Translations under genes and position numbers: made by a program
Part shown: piece by piece, positions 1-8,474 of the stretch
Layout of the letters: each line of letters starts with the position of its first letter
How positions within the stretch are numbered: the stretch's first letter is position 1
Notes under the pieces: generated by a model
Told to the model about the DNA's origin: nothing
Databases searched by the model: none
The model's input: the letters and a program-made list of their open reading frames with translations, nothing else
Source of the DNA: Streptomyces sp. V3I8
GTDB lineage: Bacteria; Actinomycetota; Actinomycetes; Streptomycetales; Streptomycetaceae
Length of the DNA: 64,000 nt
Direction of reading: 5' to 3'
Assembly: GCF_030817535.1 (NCBI RefSeq)
Contig: NZ_JAUSZL010000002.1
Span: 930,001-994,000 of the forward strand

Positions 1-171
1 GAACGGCAGGGTCGGCCTGACCGGCCAGTCCCCGTGCGCGGCGTGGATGTCGGTGTGGCACAGTCCGGACGCCTCCACCCGGACACGGACCTGTCCGGGG
101 CCGGGCTCCGGATCGGGGCGTTCCTCGATGACCAGAGGTTCACCGAAAGCTCGTACGACCGCTGCCTTCAT
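1..171 (-). CDS. zinc-dependent alcohol dehydrogenase, N-terminal part (runs off window)
   Basis: The first 57 residues of a medium-chain, zinc-dependent alcohol dehydrogenase; the gene continues beyond position 1. The N-terminus starts [17 protein letters not shown] and contains the catalytic-zinc motif [15 protein letters not shown], where the Cys and the following residues are typical of AdhP-type NAD-dependent alcohol dehydrogenases. A strong ribosome binding site (GGAGAGGAG) sits about ten bases before the ATG at 171. The family normally has about 340 residues, so roughly 85 percent of the gene lies outside. It is the likely last or middle gene of a minus-strand run after the universal stress protein, a pairing common in actinomycete dormancy/anaerobic-response loci. 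The exact substrate cannot be told from this part. Confidence 0.85.
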   Translation of the reverse strand, partial: MKAAVVRAFGEPLVIEERPDPEPGPGQVRVRVEASGLCHTDIHAAHGDWPVRPTLPF

Positions 172-200
172 GATCGCTTTCTCCTCTCCGGCCGTACGTG

Positions 201-1106
201 TCAGTGGTGCGCCACGACGACGACGGGCGCGGTGGCGTGGTGCAGGACGGCATGCGTGACGGGGCCGATGTGCGCCCCGAAGGGGTTCGTCCGGATCCGT
301 CGCCCGACGACGACCAGGGAGGCTTCGCGGGACGCGTTCACCAGGTGGCCGGCCGCGCTGCCGTAGCGGGACTGTTCGACGACCTCGACGTCGGGGAACT
401 TCTGCCGCCAGGGGCGCAGCACTTCGGTGAGGGCGGCGACCTGTTGCCTGGACAGCTCTTCGTGGAGCCCGAGGTCCGCCGAGAGTCCGTACGCGTAGTA
501 GGGCGGCGGGTTCCAGCCGTGGACGACCCGCAGGCCGGCCCCTCGCCGGGTCGCCGCGTCGAAGGCGAACTCGATCACCGTGTCGTCCGGGCTGTCGGTG
601 TCGAGGCCGAGCAGCACGGGGCGGAAGGGGCTCGCGGCGGAGGGGATGCCGGACGGGTCCATCACATGCTCGTCGGCGGCCTGCTCACCGGCGCGGACCA
701 GGACCACGGGCCGGTCGGTCCGGGCGACTACAGCGTGGCCGACGGAGCCCAGCAGGAACCCTCCGATGCCACTCATACCGCGGGAGCCGAGGACCATCAG
801 TTCGGCGTCCTTCGCCGCACGCGCCAGCACCTCACGGGGCGAACCGCCCAGCTGTTCCACGCTCACGTCCACGCCGGGGTGACGCAGTCGCAGGCCGTCG
901 GCCGCCTCGCGGGGAACGCGCTCGGTCCAGTGCTGCTGCGTCTCGGCGCCGAGGAGCGGTGCCTGGGCGATGGGCTCGGGAACGGGCTCCCAGACGTGGA
1001 CGAGCTTCAGCGGCAGACCGCGCAGCTTCGCCTCGCGGGCCGCCCATTCGGCGGCGGTCAGGCTCTCGGCCGAGCCGTCCAGACCTGCGACGACTGTGCG
1101 GACCAT
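201..1106 (-). CDS. universal stress protein with two UspA domains
   Basis: A 301-residue protein with two tandem UspA domains. The first starts [21 protein letters not shown] and carries the ATP-binding signature of the family, [20 protein letters not shown], near residue 120. The second starts near residue 160 ([14 protein letters not shown]) and ends with [21 protein letters not shown], a looser version of the nucleotide loop. The length matches actinobacterial tandem-Usp proteins, which are cytoplasmic and typically induced under hypoxia or stress. The start at 1106 is preceded by an AGGAGGCACC ribosome binding site. It lies 29 bp upstream of the alcohol dehydrogenase and may be co-transcribed with it. 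Confidence 0.92.
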   Translation of the reverse strand: MVRTVVAGLDGSAESLTAAEWAAREAKLRGLPLKLVHVWEPVPEPIAQAPLLGAETQQHWTERVPREAADGLRLRHPGVDVSVEQLGGSPREVLARAAKDAELMVLGSRGMSGIGGFLLGSVGHAVVARTDRPVVLVRAGEQAADEHVMDPSGIPSAASPFRPVLLGLDTDSPDDTVIEFAFDAATRRGAGLRVVHGWNPPPYYAYGLSADLGLHEELSRQQVAALTEVLRPWRQKFPDVEVVEQSRYGSAAGHLVNASREASLVVVGRRIRTNPFGAHIGPVTHAVLHHATAPVVVVAHH

Positions 1107-1255
1107 GATGGTGCCTCCTGAGTGGTGGTGTGGTTCCAGCTTCGTGGCATGGGGGATTCGTGAGGCAGGGGCCGCTGGTCCCCGGCCGGGGCCGAACGGC
1201 CCTGCGAGCGGCGGATGCGGCAGGCCCGTGGCGGACCCGCCGCGTCTCCGTGCGG

Positions 1256-1885
1256 TCACCGCAGCCAGGCGTTGTCGCGGACGATCGGCAGCCGCGCCCA
1301 GACCCTGCCCAGGCCCCAGGTGGCGCCGGCGCCGGCCGCCGCGAGGACGATCAGGGCCACGGCGTAGATCACGTGGTAGTCGGCGAAGGGGTTCGTCGAC
1401 ATGCTCGGCGTGCCGTCGGACAGGTGCTTCGCCGGCGGCCATTCGGCGATCCACATCAGTGCCATCAGCGCGGTCCCGGCCACGGCCGCCAGCCGCAGCG
1501 TGACCCCGGCCATGACGGCCACTCCGACGCCCAGCAGGCCGAGCATGAAGAGCCAGTTGGCCCAGGTGGCTCCGGCCCAGTCGTGGAACGTGGACTCCAT
1601 CGGGCCGACGGCCACGCTGCTGAGGAAGCCCTTGGTGGGCGAGCCGCCGTCGACCCAGCCCTTGCCGGACGGCGTCGCGTAACCGAAGCCGAAGGTCTTG
1701 TCCAGGAACGCCCACAGGAAGACGAACCCGGTCAGCAGACGCAGTGAGGCGAAGGCGTAGGCACGTGCGGTGTGCGTGTCGCTGAGCGTCGCCACCTCTT
1801 CCCCGGATGCGGGTGTGGTCCGGTTCCCCCGCAGCGACGGCAGGTGGAATCGCGGACTCCGGTGCGGGTGCTCGTGCACGGCCAT
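1256..1885 (-). CDS. DoxX-family membrane protein
   Basis: A 209-residue integral membrane protein. After a charged cytoplasmic N-terminus of about 50 residues there are four hydrophobic helices, starting with FASLRLLTGFVFLWAFLDK, then LFMLGLLGVGVAVMAGVTLR, then a segment near WIAEWPP, and a C-terminal helix around VALIVLAAAGAGATWGL. The pattern and the loop rich in Gly/Trp fit the DoxX/DoxD family (related to the small subunit of thiosulfate:quinone oxidoreductase), whose role in actinomycetes is usually redox homeostasis at the membrane. I chose the ATG at 1885 because GAAGGGACC precedes it; an in-frame ATG 14 codons upstream is possible but has weaker signals. Confidence 0.8.
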   Translation of the reverse strand: MAVHEHPHRSPRFHLPSLRGNRTTPASGEEVATLSDTHTARAYAFASLRLLTGFVFLWAFLDKTFGFGYATPSGKGWVDGGSPTKGFLSSVAVGPMESTFHDWAGATWANWLFMLGLLGVGVAVMAGVTLRLAAVAGTALMALMWIAEWPPAKHLSDGTPSMSTNPFADYHVIYAVALIVLAAAGAGATWGLGRVWARLPIVRDNAWLR

Positions 1886-2085
1886 GGTGATGGTCCCTTC
1901 GAGGTTGTTCCGGTCGGTGTCTGACACCCATGACTCTCGGGGTACGGGGCGCTGGACGCCGGATGCCGAAGGTCCGCAACCGTGGGGCTGAACGTCCCTG
2001 CCGTGAAGGCCTGTCGGCGGACGTCGTCCGGCCCCGGGCTCGGCGCAGCGATCGGCGGCGGCCCGGCGCCGGACCGACGGGACTC

Positions 2086-2307
2086 AGGAGTGAGCCGGTC
2101 CAGCTCGGGATCGCGTTCACGCAGCCGGTGAAACCTGCCGGCGTCCTCGTCCCGCAGGTGTTCGGGGTGAGTCATGCTCCATGAGGTGGCCTCGCGGACC
2201 GGCGGAGGCTTCGGCCCCGGATCAGGTGCGTGTCCGCGCCCGGTACGGTACTGGCGCAGATGACGTCGGAACGCCGACTCGGCTCCGGGAGAGCCCTGTT
2301 CCTCCAT
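2086..2307 (-). pseudogene. ISL3-family transposase fragment
   Basis: A frame of about 74 residues reads AFRRHLRQYRTGRGHAPDPG, then PPPVREATSWSMTHPEHL, then RFHRLRERDPELDRLT. This is the linker typical of the middle of ISL3-family transposases (the region after the HTH, ending with a CPEL/DPEL helix). Neither the N-terminal zinc-ribbon/HTH part nor the DDE catalytic core is present nearby, and homology stops after DRLT. It is therefore an orphan scrap of a lost insertion sequence. The identification rests on my memory of the family's residue pattern. Confidence 0.5.
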
Positions 2308-2445
2308 CTCAGGGCAGAGCCGGGTGGCGTTTCTGACGCCGTCGTTCCAGCGCCGGTGCAGACCGAGTTCGCGGTCGCCGCAACCCCGAAGACGTCGAGC
2401 CGCCGGTTGTGCCCGCGTTCGGCGGCACTTCGTACGCCGGTGTCG

Positions 2446-2871
2446 TCACGGCGTCACCCCGTCTCCCGCGTAGAGGTAACCGCCGGGGTTCGCGGGGTCC
2501 GCGATCAGCAGTACCTGGTCACCGGCGCGGGGGATGCGCAGTTTCGAAACGATGGTCCGGAGCGTGATCGGGTCGGCGGTGCCCCCGGTCAGCCGCAGGA
2601 CCAGGTCGACGACCGGGTCGAAGTTGACCAGCTTGCCGGTGTCGCTGATCGACACGACGGCGGCGGGGATCGTCGGTACGCCCATGGCGAGCAGCCGCTG
2701 CACGGTGGCACCGGAGTTGTACGCGCCGATCGACCGCTGGAGTTGGGCGTAGTCCTCGGCGCCGAGCGTCGCGCGCGTCATACGGCCGTAGAAACCCTTG
2801 CCGCCGGCCACCTGCTCCGCGATCTTGGCGGCCTTCTCCTCGCGGCGCTCGCGCTTGCCGAAGATTCCCAT
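2446..2871 (-). CDS. hypothetical protein (141 aa), divergent from the CHAT operon
   Basis: A small soluble protein starting MGIFGKRERREEKAAKIAEQ, with a very basic/acidic helical N-terminus, followed by a compact domain with YGRMTRATLGAEDYAQLQRS and a C-terminal beta-rich part ending PGGYLYAGDGVTP. I do not recognise the family. The ATG at 2871 is preceded by GGAAGGGCAGG. It is transcribed divergently from the CHAT/TPR operon with only 112 bp between the starts, so it shares that promoter region and may be a small regulator or partner of the system; this is inference from position. There is no signal peptide or membrane helix. Confidence 0.7.
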   Translation of the reverse strand: MGIFGKRERREEKAAKIAEQVAGGKGFYGRMTRATLGAEDYAQLQRSIGAYNSGATVQRLLAMGVPTIPAAVVSISDTGKLVNFDPVVDLVLRLTGGTADPITLRTIVSKLRIPRAGDQVLLIADPANPGGYLYAGDGVTP

Positions 2872-2983
2872 GCTGTACCTGCCCTTCCGGTCCGTTCTTC
2901 CTGGTGGTGTGGACGTTAGGAGGCGGGCAGCGCCTACCGATCCCAGGTTCGACCGCCGGTTTCCCAGGCCGTACGCTCTGCCC

Positions 2984-4348
2984 ATGTCGTCCCCGAGCCG
3001 GCCGTCGACCGGCGAGCGCCGTCCGCGCGCCCTGGTCATCGACAGGGCGTGGCGCGGCCTCGGGCCGGGTCCCCGGGCACTGAGCGGGCCCGGTGGCGCG
3101 CCGCTGACCCGGACGGTCAAGCTGATCGTGCTGCCGCTGATCGTCCGGCCGGCGCTGCGTCCGGAGTTCGCCGCCGACTTCCTCGACGCGCGGGAGGCGC
3201 AGCGGCTCGACGCGCTGATACGGGAGTCCGGTGCGGTTCTGGAAGCGACGGCGCGGTGGTTCATCCTGCTGAAGAGGACCCGCCGGGCACTGGGGATCGT
3301 GGCGGGCAATCCCCAGGACCTGTATTTCCAGCGGTGCTTCGAGCTGGCGACCGGGCACGGAGCGCCGGGGCCCGGCGCGGACGCGGTGGCGAGGGCGGTA
3401 CTCGAAGACGTCGTGGACGCTTCCGGCGGACGGACGGTGGAAGCGCTGAAGGAGCATCTGGCGGACGCCGCCCGGCGCGCCCGGCTCGACGCCGAGCTGG
3501 CAGCGGCGTGGGAGGGACGCGAAACGGTACCGGGCGCCGCCGGTACGGGCTTGGCGGTCGAGGTACTCGAGGCCTGCGGTGCGGCGGGCGCCGATACGCC
3601 GGCCTTCGCCGCCATGGTCCGGGCCGGGCACGGCAGTCTGCTCGGGCGAGCCCTGTGGGCGGCGGCGCACCCGGCCGACCTCTGGGACCGCGCCGACGTA
3701 CCCCCGCATCTCGGGCTGACCGCGCACCGCGTACCCCCGCGCCCCGAGGTCGGCCGGAGCGCCTCGACCGCCACACTCCCCGCGCCGTTCGACCGCACAC
3801 TCTTCGAACGGCTCTTCACGGTGCTCCAGGCGTCGGCCCACCGTGAACAATTGCCGGCCGTGCCGGAGCTCGTCCGGCGGGAGGTCGACCGCAGCTGCGC
3901 CCCGCTGGGCCTGTACGACGAGAGCCTGCGCGTCACCGTCGTGCTCGGCGGCCGACTCGCGGTGGGCCTCGATCCGCTGGGGGCCGGAACCTCCGTGGCG
4001 GGGTCGACGGCGGCGCACCGCATCGTCAACGGCCGCTGGCGGCGGGAGGCTTCGGTCCTCCGAGCCCGCAGGCTGACCGTCTCCCCCCGCCCGGACCCGG
4101 ACGGTGGTGTGCTGGAGGCCCTCGCCCAGGACCTGCGCACCCCGTGGGCCGCGTACATGCGGCGCCTGTGGGTACGGCTGCACGGGCGCGACGTCCGCGA
4201 CGCGGCACTGCCCGACGCGGCATCGGCCTGGGGCGTGCTCGACGGGGTCGCCCGCTCGGTGATGATGGACCACCGCGCACGGGTCCGTGCGGCCCTGCGC
4301 ACCCTGTCGGCGACCGCCGAACCCGCCGCCGAGCCGAGGAGCGCATGA
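2984..4348 (+). CDS. uncharacterised first gene of the CHAT/TPR operon (454 aa)
   Basis: A 454-residue protein of unknown function. The N-terminal third is mixed helical with a hydrophobic stretch LTRTVKLIVLPLIVRPALRP; it then has a helix-rich centre with FILLKRTRRALGIVAGNPQD and a C-terminal segment rich in Arg and Trp (PWAAYMRRLWVRLHGRD). There is no recognisable catalytic motif, signal peptide or confident transmembrane segment. Its stop overlaps the start of the next gene (ATGA), so the two are translationally coupled and should be made in fixed ratio. Position at the head of an operon that ends with a TPR protein and a CHAT protease suggests a sensor or effector component, but this is inference only. 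Confidence 0.75.
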   Translation: MSSPSRPSTGERRPRALVIDRAWRGLGPGPRALSGPGGAPLTRTVKLIVLPLIVRPALRPEFAADFLDAREAQRLDALIRESGAVLEATARWFILLKRTRRALGIVAGNPQDLYFQRCFELATGHGAPGPGADAVARAVLEDVVDASGGRTVEALKEHLADAARRARLDAELAAAWEGRETVPGAAGTGLAVEVLEACGAAGADTPAFAAMVRAGHGSLLGRALWAAAHPADLWDRADVPPHLGLTAHRVPPRPEVGRSASTATLPAPFDRTLFERLFTVLQASAHREQLPAVPELVRREVDRSCAPLGLYDESLRVTVVLGGRLAVGLDPLGAGTSVAGSTAAHRIVNGRWRREASVLRARRLTVSPRPDPDGGVLEALAQDLRTPWAAYMRRLWVRLHGRDVRDAALPDAASAWGVLDGVARSVMMDHRARVRAALRTLSATAEPAAEPRSA

Positions 4349-5559
4349 TGCCTGAACGGCGCCGTGCCGTCACGCGGGCCGAGGACAGCACCGTACGCAT
4401 CGCGGGACCCTCCGCCGGTCCCACCTTCACCCGGGCCGTTCTCGAGGTCGCGGGCGCCGTCCTGACCTGGCCCGTCCTCGGCCCGGCAGGTTTTCCAGCA
4501 GCGGAGATCCACGACGTGGGGCAGGCCCAGCAATGGCTGTGGGCGGTCTACGGCGAGCCTGTGGCCACCGCTGTCGACGCCGTCGCGTCGGGAGCGCCGG
4601 CCGCCGAACCGACGCTGCCCGAGCGGCCGTCCTCCCTCGCCGAGGCCGCTGCCCGCCTCGCCCTCGGCCACTGGGTGGCCCGCTGGTGGCCGACGTCGCA
4701 CCTGGACGGGATTCCCGCGCCCGAACCGGACCTGCTGGGGCTGGAGTTGGCGGCGCTGACGTACGAATGCCAGCAACTCCTCGACGAGTCGGGGGAGCTG
4801 GAGGGAAGCGAACTGCTGCAGGAGCACCTGGTCGCGCTCGGCCCGCTGATCCGCTGGCGGCAGTCGGCGGCTCCGCCTCGCCGACTGGACCGCGTCCTGA
4901 GGCTGATCGACGACGCGGCCGACAACGCCGGGCTGGACGGGGAGGCACTGCGGCGCCTCCGCTCGGCCCTGGAACGGGACGACCACGAGCCGACCGCCAC
5001 ACCGCTCGATCTCGCCGACATCTTCGTACGGCGGCAGGAGTTCGCCCTCGCGGCAGGTAGTCCCCGCACCGCGACCCGCCGCGTGATCGCCCGGGGCTCG
5101 GGGACCAACGACTGGTGCCGCTGTCCTCCCGGCTTCGTCGACGCGGCCGAGGACGCCGTGTCCTGGAGTGTGTACGCGCTTGGCGCCGCGCGGCGGATCG
5201 AGGTGGAGGTCGTCGCCGACGTCGCGGCCCCCGTGGGCGGGGTGCACCTCGTGGCGGAGGTCCACGTGGACGGCGGCCACCCGAACCGTGTTCCGCTGGC
5301 CAGGCGGGACGACGTGTGGACCGGCCGGGCGGACCTGGACATCCCGGCCTCGACGGCACCGAGCGTAGAAGTCGGCATCCTGCTGCCGGGGTTCGACCCG
5401 GGACCGGGTACTGATGACCGTGCGGCACGGGAGGCGGTACGAGCCCTGGCCCGGCACCGGCTCGGCGTCGCGGCGGCACCGCACGACAGCGGGGCCGCAC
5501 ACCCGGACCCGTTCCTCGCGGAGATCGCGGCCGCCGCTGCCGTGGAGGAGGACTTCTAG
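4345..5559 (+). CDS. uncharacterised second gene of the CHAT/TPR operon (404 aa)
   Basis: A 404-residue protein of unknown function, translationally coupled to the preceding gene by an ATGA overlap; a second in-frame ATG follows immediately (4348). The N-terminal half is helical (AQQWLWAVYGEPVATAVDAV, LALGHWVARWWPTSHLDG). The C-terminal part is predicted beta-rich (WSVYALGAARRIEVEVVADV, then GGVHLVAEVHVDGGHPNR), resembling an immunoglobulin- or jelly-roll-like domain. It ends in an acidic tail (AAVEEDF) three bases before the TPR gene. The helical plus beta architecture would suit a recognition subunit for a CHAT protease, but there is no homology I can name. Confidence 0.72.
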   Translation: MMPERRRAVTRAEDSTVRIAGPSAGPTFTRAVLEVAGAVLTWPVLGPAGFPAAEIHDVGQAQQWLWAVYGEPVATAVDAVASGAPAAEPTLPERPSSLAEAAARLALGHWVARWWPTSHLDGIPAPEPDLLGLELAALTYECQQLLDESGELEGSELLQEHLVALGPLIRWRQSAAPPRRLDRVLRLIDDAADNAGLDGEALRRLRSALERDDHEPTATPLDLADIFVRRQEFALAAGSPRTATRRVIARGSGTNDWCRCPPGFVDAAEDAVSWSVYALGAARRIEVEVVADVAAPVGGVHLVAEVHVDGGHPNRVPLARRDDVWTGRADLDIPASTAPSVEVGILLPGFDPGPGTDDRAAREAVRALARHRLGVAAAPHDSGAAHPDPFLAEIAAAAAVEEDF

Positions 5560-5562
5560 CCC

Positions 5563-7206
5563 ATGCCGGAAAACCCGGAAGACCCGGAAGACGCAGCGGA
5601 ACAGGAGGAGCGGGCGGCGGGGCTCGGCTACGGCGAGCCCTTCGACAGCGGCTTCGCGCTCGCCGAACGCCATCAGCTCACCCCGGATCTCCGGGCGGCA
5701 CTGACCGTCTACGGCGAACTCCTCGCCCTGGCCGAGTCGTTCGAGGACTCCCCCGACGTACGACTTCTGCGCGGGCATCTGCTGTCCGACATCGGGACGG
5801 TTCAGCTCACGGCCACGGATCTGCCCGGGGCGGCCCTGTCCGTCGGGCGGTCCCTCGATCTGGTGCGGGGCATCGCGTCCGTGCCGATGGGCCCGAACGG
5901 CCGCCGGCTGTGGCAGGAGGTCCTGCTGAAGACACTGCTGGCCAGGGTCGAACTGCTGCGCAGGACCGGACAGCTCGACGAGGCGCAGGAGGCGATGGAC
6001 GAGGCGGCGGCCCTGTTGTCGGAGTTCGACGACCTCGAAGGGCTGCGCACCGCCGAGATCGGCCTGAGCCGGGTGCATCTGCTGATGGACCGCAGCGCGT
6101 GGGGCGCGGCCGAGGAACTGGCCTCCGCGCTGCTGGCCGACGCGCCGCAGACCGAACCGTATCTGCTGGACTGTCTGGGGGTCGTCTGCGCCTCGACCGT
6201 GCGGTTCGAGCAGGCGGAGGACTACTTCGCCCGCGCGGAAGAGGTCCACCTGACGCTGGGCCAGCACGCGGGGCTCCAACAGGTGCTCTCCCACCGGGCG
6301 TACGCGGCACTGCGGGCCGGCCACCTCGATCGCGCGGAGGAGTTGTACGCGCAGGCCGCCGAGATCTTCGAACGGCAGGGCCAGGCCGAGGACCTGGCGG
6401 TCTGCGAACAGGCCCGTGCCGCCATTGCCGCACACCGCGGGGACGCGGCCGGCGCGGCCGCTCTGACGGCGTCCGGTCTGGCCCGCTTCCAGCAGGCCGG
6501 TGCCGCGATCGCCGCCGCCGACACCATGCTGATGGGCGCCCGGCACGCGTACGGGCGGGGCGACATCGACGAGATGAAGCGGCTCGCCCAGGGCGCGCGG
6601 GACGTGTACCAGGAGCGCGGGGTGTACGAGCGGTGCGCCCAGGTGGACCTGATGCTCGCGAGAACCCTTGAGGACAACCTGGACCGGACCGACCACGGCG
6701 CCCATGAGCGCGCCTCGCTCGCAAACGCGCTCTCCCTCGCCCTGCCCGCCGCTCTGACGCTGGAAGCGGCCCGTTACGACTTCGCCACCGCCCACGCCCG
6801 CAGTCAGTGGCTCCAACTGGCCGACGAGGCCATGCAATTGGTCTTCCGTCTGGCCCTCCGCAGCAACGACCAGGGGCTGATCTTCGAGCTGGTGGAACAC
6901 CGGTGCGCGGGTGCCTCCCTGGCGCTGAGCCGTACGTCCGCCGCCGACAGGGCGGCGGCGGTCTTCCCGGACGCCGCCATGAAGACGTACGCCCCCGATG
7001 ACGACGTTCCCCTGGCGCTGGGCGGCATCGCGGCCGAGGCCGCCGCCTCCGTCGGCCTGCGGGTCGCACCGCCGCCGAGGATCGTGATGTCGGCGCAGGC
7101 GGGCGGCCGTACCGCGCTCCAGGAGTACGTCCAGGCAGCCGAGTTCCGCTATCACCGGCGGATCGTGAGCGAGGAAGAGGTGCCGTTCTGTCCGCCGGCG
7201 ATCTGA
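5563..7206 (+). CDS. TPR-like repeat protein partner of the CHAT protease (547 aa)
   Basis: A 547-residue, almost entirely alpha-helical protein. From about residue 100 to 430 it consists of helix-turn-helix pairs of roughly 34-40 residues with TPR-like packing residues, for example LARVELLRRTGQLDEAQEAM, AYAALRAGHLDRAEELYAQA and ARHAYGRGDIDEMKRLAQGA. In the family of CHAT systems such repeats bind a signal or peptide and hold the protease inactive. The ATG at 5563 lies three bases after the previous stop. The C-terminal 120 residues (ending SEEEVPFCPPAI) are less repetitive and contain LIFELVEHRCAGASLALS, which resembles the helical linker preceding CHAT domains in fused TPR-CHAT proteins. 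The two functions thus look split into adjacent genes here. Confidence 0.8.
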   Translation: MPENPEDPEDAAEQEERAAGLGYGEPFDSGFALAERHQLTPDLRAALTVYGELLALAESFEDSPDVRLLRGHLLSDIGTVQLTATDLPGAALSVGRSLDLVRGIASVPMGPNGRRLWQEVLLKTLLARVELLRRTGQLDEAQEAMDEAAALLSEFDDLEGLRTAEIGLSRVHLLMDRSAWGAAEELASALLADAPQTEPYLLDCLGVVCASTVRFEQAEDYFARAEEVHLTLGQHAGLQQVLSHRAYAALRAGHLDRAEELYAQAAEIFERQGQAEDLAVCEQARAAIAAHRGDAAGAAALTASGLARFQQAGAAIAAADTMLMGARHAYGRGDIDEMKRLAQGARDVYQERGVYERCAQVDLMLARTLEDNLDRTDHGAHERASLANALSLALPAALTLEAARYDFATAHARSQWLQLADEAMQLVFRLALRSNDQGLIFELVEHRCAGASLALSRTSAADRAAAVFPDAAMKTYAPDDDVPLALGGIAAEAAASVGLRVAPPPRIVMSAQAGGRTALQEYVQAAEFRYHRRIVSEEEVPFCPPAI

Positions 7207-7223
7207 CCGACCCGAGTCGTCCG

Positions 7224-8474
7224 GTGGTCCAGGTCCGCCTGGCCGACGCCGGTGATCTGCACATGACCTGGACGTGGACTCGTGGGGTCCAGGGATTCGG
7301 CACCGGGTACGCCCCGCGGCCGGACGTGGACGAGGCCGTCCGCGCGCTGGCCGCCGGACTGCCGGGCGGCGGCACGGAAGGCATGCGGCGCGCGTTCGGG
7401 TCCGGCGCGCTGGCCGTGCACGAGAAAGAGCGCGGCCTCTCCCGCATGCTGGCCGAGGTGCTGTGGCCGCCGGGCCTGACCGACCAGATCCGCCGGGTGT
7501 CCGCCCACCTGGGCCGTCCGCTGATGCGGCTCCAGCCGTCACCTCGGGTCGCCCAGGTCCCGTGGGAGCTGCTCGCCGTGGACGGTGACGACAGCGACGT
7601 GCGGCTGATCGACCTCGTGGACATCGTCACCACGGCACCGGCGTCGCTACGACGGGCAGGCACCACCCCGACCGAGCGGGACCCGCACCCGGACTCGGAC
7701 ACCGTGATTCTCGTCCTGGACCCCCGCGTCCCCGGCTTCCGCGCCGACTCCCCGCTCGGCTCGGTCCTGGGACAGCCCGGTTCGGACCCGGCGCTGCTGT
7801 CCCTCGTACGACGGAGGCTCGACGCGGGCGTCGTCGTACCGTCCACCGCCACCCCCGCCGAGGCCTTCCGCCGCACCGACCTCGACCGCGACTGGCTGGG
7901 CGAGGCGCTGCGCGGGGGTGCCCGTCGCCTGATGTACGTCGGTCACGTCAGCGGCGCCCCCGTCGAGGGCGGACAGAGCGAGGACGTCACCCTCCATCTG
8001 TGCTGCGGTCCAAAGACCACGGGGATGACCGAACCGGTGCGCATCCACCGCCCTTTGTCCGCCAAGGACCTTCTCCTGGGCACGCTCCCGCTGCACGCGG
8101 ACGGCGTGCCGGGCGCTCAGCTCTGGCCCGCACCGCCGCGCGTCGCGCTGATCGCCTGTGAGAGCGGTGGCGATCTCCGCTTCGCCGAGTCCTTCGGCCT
8201 GGCGACGGCGATGATCCACAACGGTGCCCAGCTGGTCACCGCCACCCGTTGGGTGCTCCCCACCAGCTTCGCCTTCCACCGCCTGGCCGGTCTGCCGGAG
8301 TCTGTACGGCCGCTCACGGAGGCCGTGGTCGCCGTGGACGCGGCCCACGAGGATCCCGACCCGGTCCGCCGTCTCGGTGCCTGGCAGCGACAGCAGCTCG
8401 ACCGGTGGCGCGCCGACGGCCGGATCGAGCACTCGCCCCTCCTCTGGGCGGCTCTGACCTGCATCGTCAGGTGA
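7224..8474 (+). CDS. CHAT-domain protease (caspase HetF associated with TPRs)
   Basis: A 416-residue protein with a C-terminal CHAT domain, a caspase-clan peptidase. The catalytic His is in RRLMYVGHVSGAP (His241) and the catalytic Cys in ALIACESGGDLRFAESFG (Cys312), the standard H...C dyad with the small residues after Cys that form the oxyanion hole. A preceding beta-strand RVAQVPWELLAVD is the conserved 'PWELL' element of CHAT domains. The GTG start at 7224 is 18 bases after the TPR gene. By analogy with known CHAT systems it would cleave a target protein when the TPR/recognition partners sense a trigger; the target is unknown. Its 3' end overlaps that of the convergent DUF3592 gene by eight bases. 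Confidence 0.88.
   Translation: MVQVRLADAGDLHMTWTWTRGVQGFGTGYAPRPDVDEAVRALAAGLPGGGTEGMRRAFGSGALAVHEKERGLSRMLAEVLWPPGLTDQIRRVSAHLGRPLMRLQPSPRVAQVPWELLAVDGDDSDVRLIDLVDIVTTAPASLRRAGTTPTERDPHPDSDTVILVLDPRVPGFRADSPLGSVLGQPGSDPALLSLVRRRLDAGVVVPSTATPAEAFRRTDLDRDWLGEALRGGARRLMYVGHVSGAPVEGGQSEDVTLHLCCGPKTTGMTEPVRIHRPLSAKDLLLGTLPLHADGVPGAQLWPAPPRVALIACESGGDLRFAESFGLATAMIHNGAQLVTATRWVLPTSFAFHRLAGLPESVRPLTEAVVAVDAAHEDPDPVRRLGAWQRQQLDRWRADGRIEHSPLLWAALTCIVR

Noticed and set aside
2446..7542. Very long open frame on the minus strand across the CHAT/TPR operon
   Set aside because: Its sequence is Arg/Pro/Gly-rich low-quality translation antisense to four well-formed genes; high GC keeps the frame open. Only its first 141 codons at the 3' end (2446-2871) form a real gene.
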